Shown here piece by piece: positions 61,501 to 64,000 of a DNA stretch of 64,000 nucleotides. Every line of letters starts with the position of its first letter. Position 1 is the first letter of the stretch. The DNA is from Archilochus colubris. Taxonomy: Eukaryota; Chordata; Aves; Apodiformes; Trochilidae. The notes under the pieces are model-generated. The model ran no database searches, was not told where the DNA came from, and saw only the letters and a program-made list of their open reading frames with translations. The stretch covers positions 10,362,401 to 10,426,400 of the forward strand of contig CM041086.1 of assembly GCA_023079485.1 (NCBI GenBank), read 5' to 3'. The position numbers were made by a program, and so were the translations under genes.

Positions 61501-62978
61501 ATTTTAGTTATTGGAGGGGCCATGTTAAAAACTGTAAAAGGTCAACTAAAAAATACTATGCTATTCGTGATTTATAGAGTGTATTTGCTTAAGTAAAATA
61601 GGAGTTAAATGTTTGAGTTAGTTTCATTGATTAATAGGAAATGAAAAGTTTAAATGTCTTCAATAATCCTGTTGTCCAATAATAACTCAGATTTTCTTAA
61701 GTTCAAACTCATTATTAATAAGAAGCATTATTATAGGCATTCTACTCTGGTGTTGTAAGAATTAAATCAGTGTGAGTTTTGGCTTCGTATTGTGCCTTTT
61801 ACTACCTAATATGATTCAGGAAGATCCAAAATAAATACTTTATATTTCTTCAGCTATCAAGAAGAAATTTTTATACCTACACACCTTAAACCGCTTTCTG
61901 TTCTTGTCCATCTCACGGTCTGCCACTAGAGGGTGGTAAGATATTTTAAACATTTTCTTTCCTTTTCACTTTCTTATATTTTCTCTCTTTTTTTTTTTTT
62001 CTTTTTAATGTTTGACCTCATGTTAAAACGCACGCTGGTTTCTTAAAGGGTGATTTACACAGTACCATAATCTCCAGCTCCAGATTGTATCAGTAATAAG
62101 AATTTTTCCACTTTTGCTGATAGATTTCTTTCCTGCTCTTGTCCATGTAAAATTGTGTGTGTCAGGTTTTTGAAAGGCTTGATCGTAGCAAAAGGGCTTT
62201 GCTACTGTGAGCACTTCAGACTCTGTAAGATTGCCACCACTTGGCAGGTTTGCACTGACTTTGCTTCCACTGCAAAAGGTGTGGGAGACTGCTTCAGGCT
62301 TCAACATTGCTCAGCACTCTCATCACCTTCCAATCCCCCTTTTTGAAAGGCAAACTGGATTTTTAGAGCAGTCAAGACACACCCTGAATCAATAGTGAGC
62401 TCTTCCTGAGCCCTGGGTGCAGGGGGAGCTGGCAGCAGCTCATGGCCACAGCAAAGAGCACTGGCCAGGACCTACTCATGGTTCTAACCACAAGAAAAAA
62501 GACCTTGTTGCTATCTCAAGGCAAAGGTCGCTGTTTCCTGCAGACAGAACCATCCTGCCTTAAGTCTTGTCTGAATTATGAAGTTCAGAAGTCCCCTGGT
62601 AGGCCATGCAAAGGGCAGCAGTGTAGCTCCCACTGCTATTTGCTGCAGCAGGATTTGTAAGTAAAAGAAGAAATGGGTCTTTTCAGCTTCCTTGCAGCCC
62701 TCTGCAAACTCCTAGGTAAGAAATGCCTGCTGTGCTCATGGAAAAGGGAAGAAAAGAAGTCGTATCTGGTGGTGTCAAATGTTTTTTCAGATTTCTGTGT
62801 AGGAAAAGCCTTGGTGCTGGTATAAGGACATGGCAAGTGAGGTGTTAGGAAAGGTAATAGTTGACTCCCAGTACCTGATTTTAAAAATAAAATTAAACTT
62901 TTTACATACCACAGTTATATTGATTGCTTTGATGCTAAATACAGCCTCTCTTCCTTAATTACACTATTCCTTGGGCAG
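58561..62978. other. AT-rich DNA with a GC-richer patch
   Basis: A patch at about 61,015-61,300 is open on both strands without support. No gene was recognised in this stretch. Confidence 0.4.
60428..60443. repeat. Poly-T tract (16)
   Basis: Sixteen T residues leading into CCAGAATG. The combination mimics a splice acceptor, but the following frames close quickly. Confidence 0.85.
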
Positions 62979-63177
62979 GAAAGGGGACCGAAATCTGACC
63001 ATGCTGCAGTCTCCTGAAAGACTGGATAAATTACTGGGTCTGTTTCAGATAGGGATGTGGTTCTCCTCTGGTACAGCTGTGCTGCCAAAACCAGAAAGGG
63101 CAGTGACCTTCAGTGATGGTGCTCAGTTGTTCAGAGGATCATTTCCAGGAAGCCAAGCCCAATTAAGGTTTATCCAG
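62979..63177 (+). CDS. Candidate internal coding exon, unknown protein
   Basis: The acceptor (TTACACTATTCCTTGGGCAG) is good and the donor (TATCCAG|GTGGAC) acceptable. The 199 nt between are open for one base plus 66 codons. It starts KGDRNLTMLQSPERLD and ends SFPGSQAQLRFIQ, with codon use (many CTG, ACC, GTG) more GC-rich than the surrounding DNA. No domain is recognised. Without splicing the frame ends nine codons later, so a remnant of a non-coding repeat is the alternative. Confidence 0.3.
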
Positions 63178-64000
63178 GTGGACATAGAAAAAGGGAGACA
63201 TTGAAAAATACATCAATAGTCACTTCCAAAAATCTATGTTGCATCTAAATTTAGGTTTGTCTGTGTGTCAATGCCTATTGACTGTCATTAAGTGTTGGAG
63301 GATTGATTTGGGAGCATATCTTTAGATAGGGATGTTCAATTTTTCTGGCTATTACTGCAGTGATAACCAAGATGCTTGTAGCTAAACTTAATGGCCTCCT
63401 TTTAACCATCTTATAAAGGCAAATAATGCTACTAAATAAGAATGGAAAGGGAGAGAAGTGAATGAGTATCAGTGTAGTTTTTATAATTTCTTGTTTCATT
63501 ATTTTTTGTTTTCTGTAATTATTGCCATCTTGGAAACACATCTATATTACTATTGTAAATATAAGTAAATATAAGTAAAAATACCAGTGCCACATTCTGT
63601 GAGAATGATCCAGTATTATTCCCTTACTGCAAACTTGTTCTTGCACATGGTATGCAAGGCTTGGCTGTGTTTTTGCAGGCATACTTCTCTGTGTATGGCC
63701 ATGCACATAGAGCTGCCTCATGCTGTGTGTACAACACTGAGACTTCGGGTACATCTTGAACTTCATTTATAATTTGTTACTGGAGGTCAAAATCTACCTC
63801 CTGACTTACAGTAATATATTGCCAAATTTTATTTCAACAATGCACACTATTTGTATATCTTTTTTTTCTGTTGGCTTAATCTGCTGTTCTGATCAGTGAA
63901 AGGAACAGAATTCATGATCACAGTATCTTAAAAATACCCTTTCTCACTGAGGAGTGTTCCCTAGTCTTAGAGTGGGGATACATTTCATAATTGAAGTGGA

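Overview
This is 64 kb of vertebrate nuclear DNA, very probably from a bird and perhaps a passerine. It is AT-rich, has no bacterial-style gene packing, and no open reading frame exceeds about 165 codons. It carries degraded CR1 LINE fragments: two 3' ends with the (ATTCTATG)-like terminus and two antisense stretches of the 3' region. It also has many homopolymer tracts, microsatellites, and G/T or A/C low-complexity tracts of a kind I associate with songbird introns. I see no complete gene, rRNA, tRNA, CRISPR array, or intact transposon.

The best-supported gene content is on the minus strand at the left end. A TATA box (about 11235-11243), with an MiT/USF-type E-box just upstream, is followed by a roughly 350-nt candidate leader. 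Next comes a 140-codon first coding exon (10861 down to 10440) that ends at a consensus donor. Three further small minus-strand exons (3066-3124, 816-841, 496-544) can be joined to it with all phases matching, and the gene then runs off the left edge. I do not recognise the protein. It is basic and hydrophilic, with no membrane segment or familiar domain, and could be the amino end of a tissue-specific isoform.

Elsewhere I list splice-bounded open stretches as low-confidence candidate exons: plus strand 13618-13770, 15581-15674, 16457 onward, 17747-17891, 47742-47842, 62979-63177; minus strand 20510-20564. Several such hits are expected by chance in 64 kb of AT-rich sequence, so each needs transcript or conservation evidence. 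Their phases do not join into one chain, so I do not merge them into a gene.

The rest, about 18-64 kb, looks like intron or intergenic DNA. It contains CR1 remnants, simple repeats, a few GC-rich islands of unknown origin, small tandem duplications, several near-perfect hairpins, a G-quadruplex-type G-run cluster near 58.1 kb, and one palindromic double E-box at 22.65 kb.
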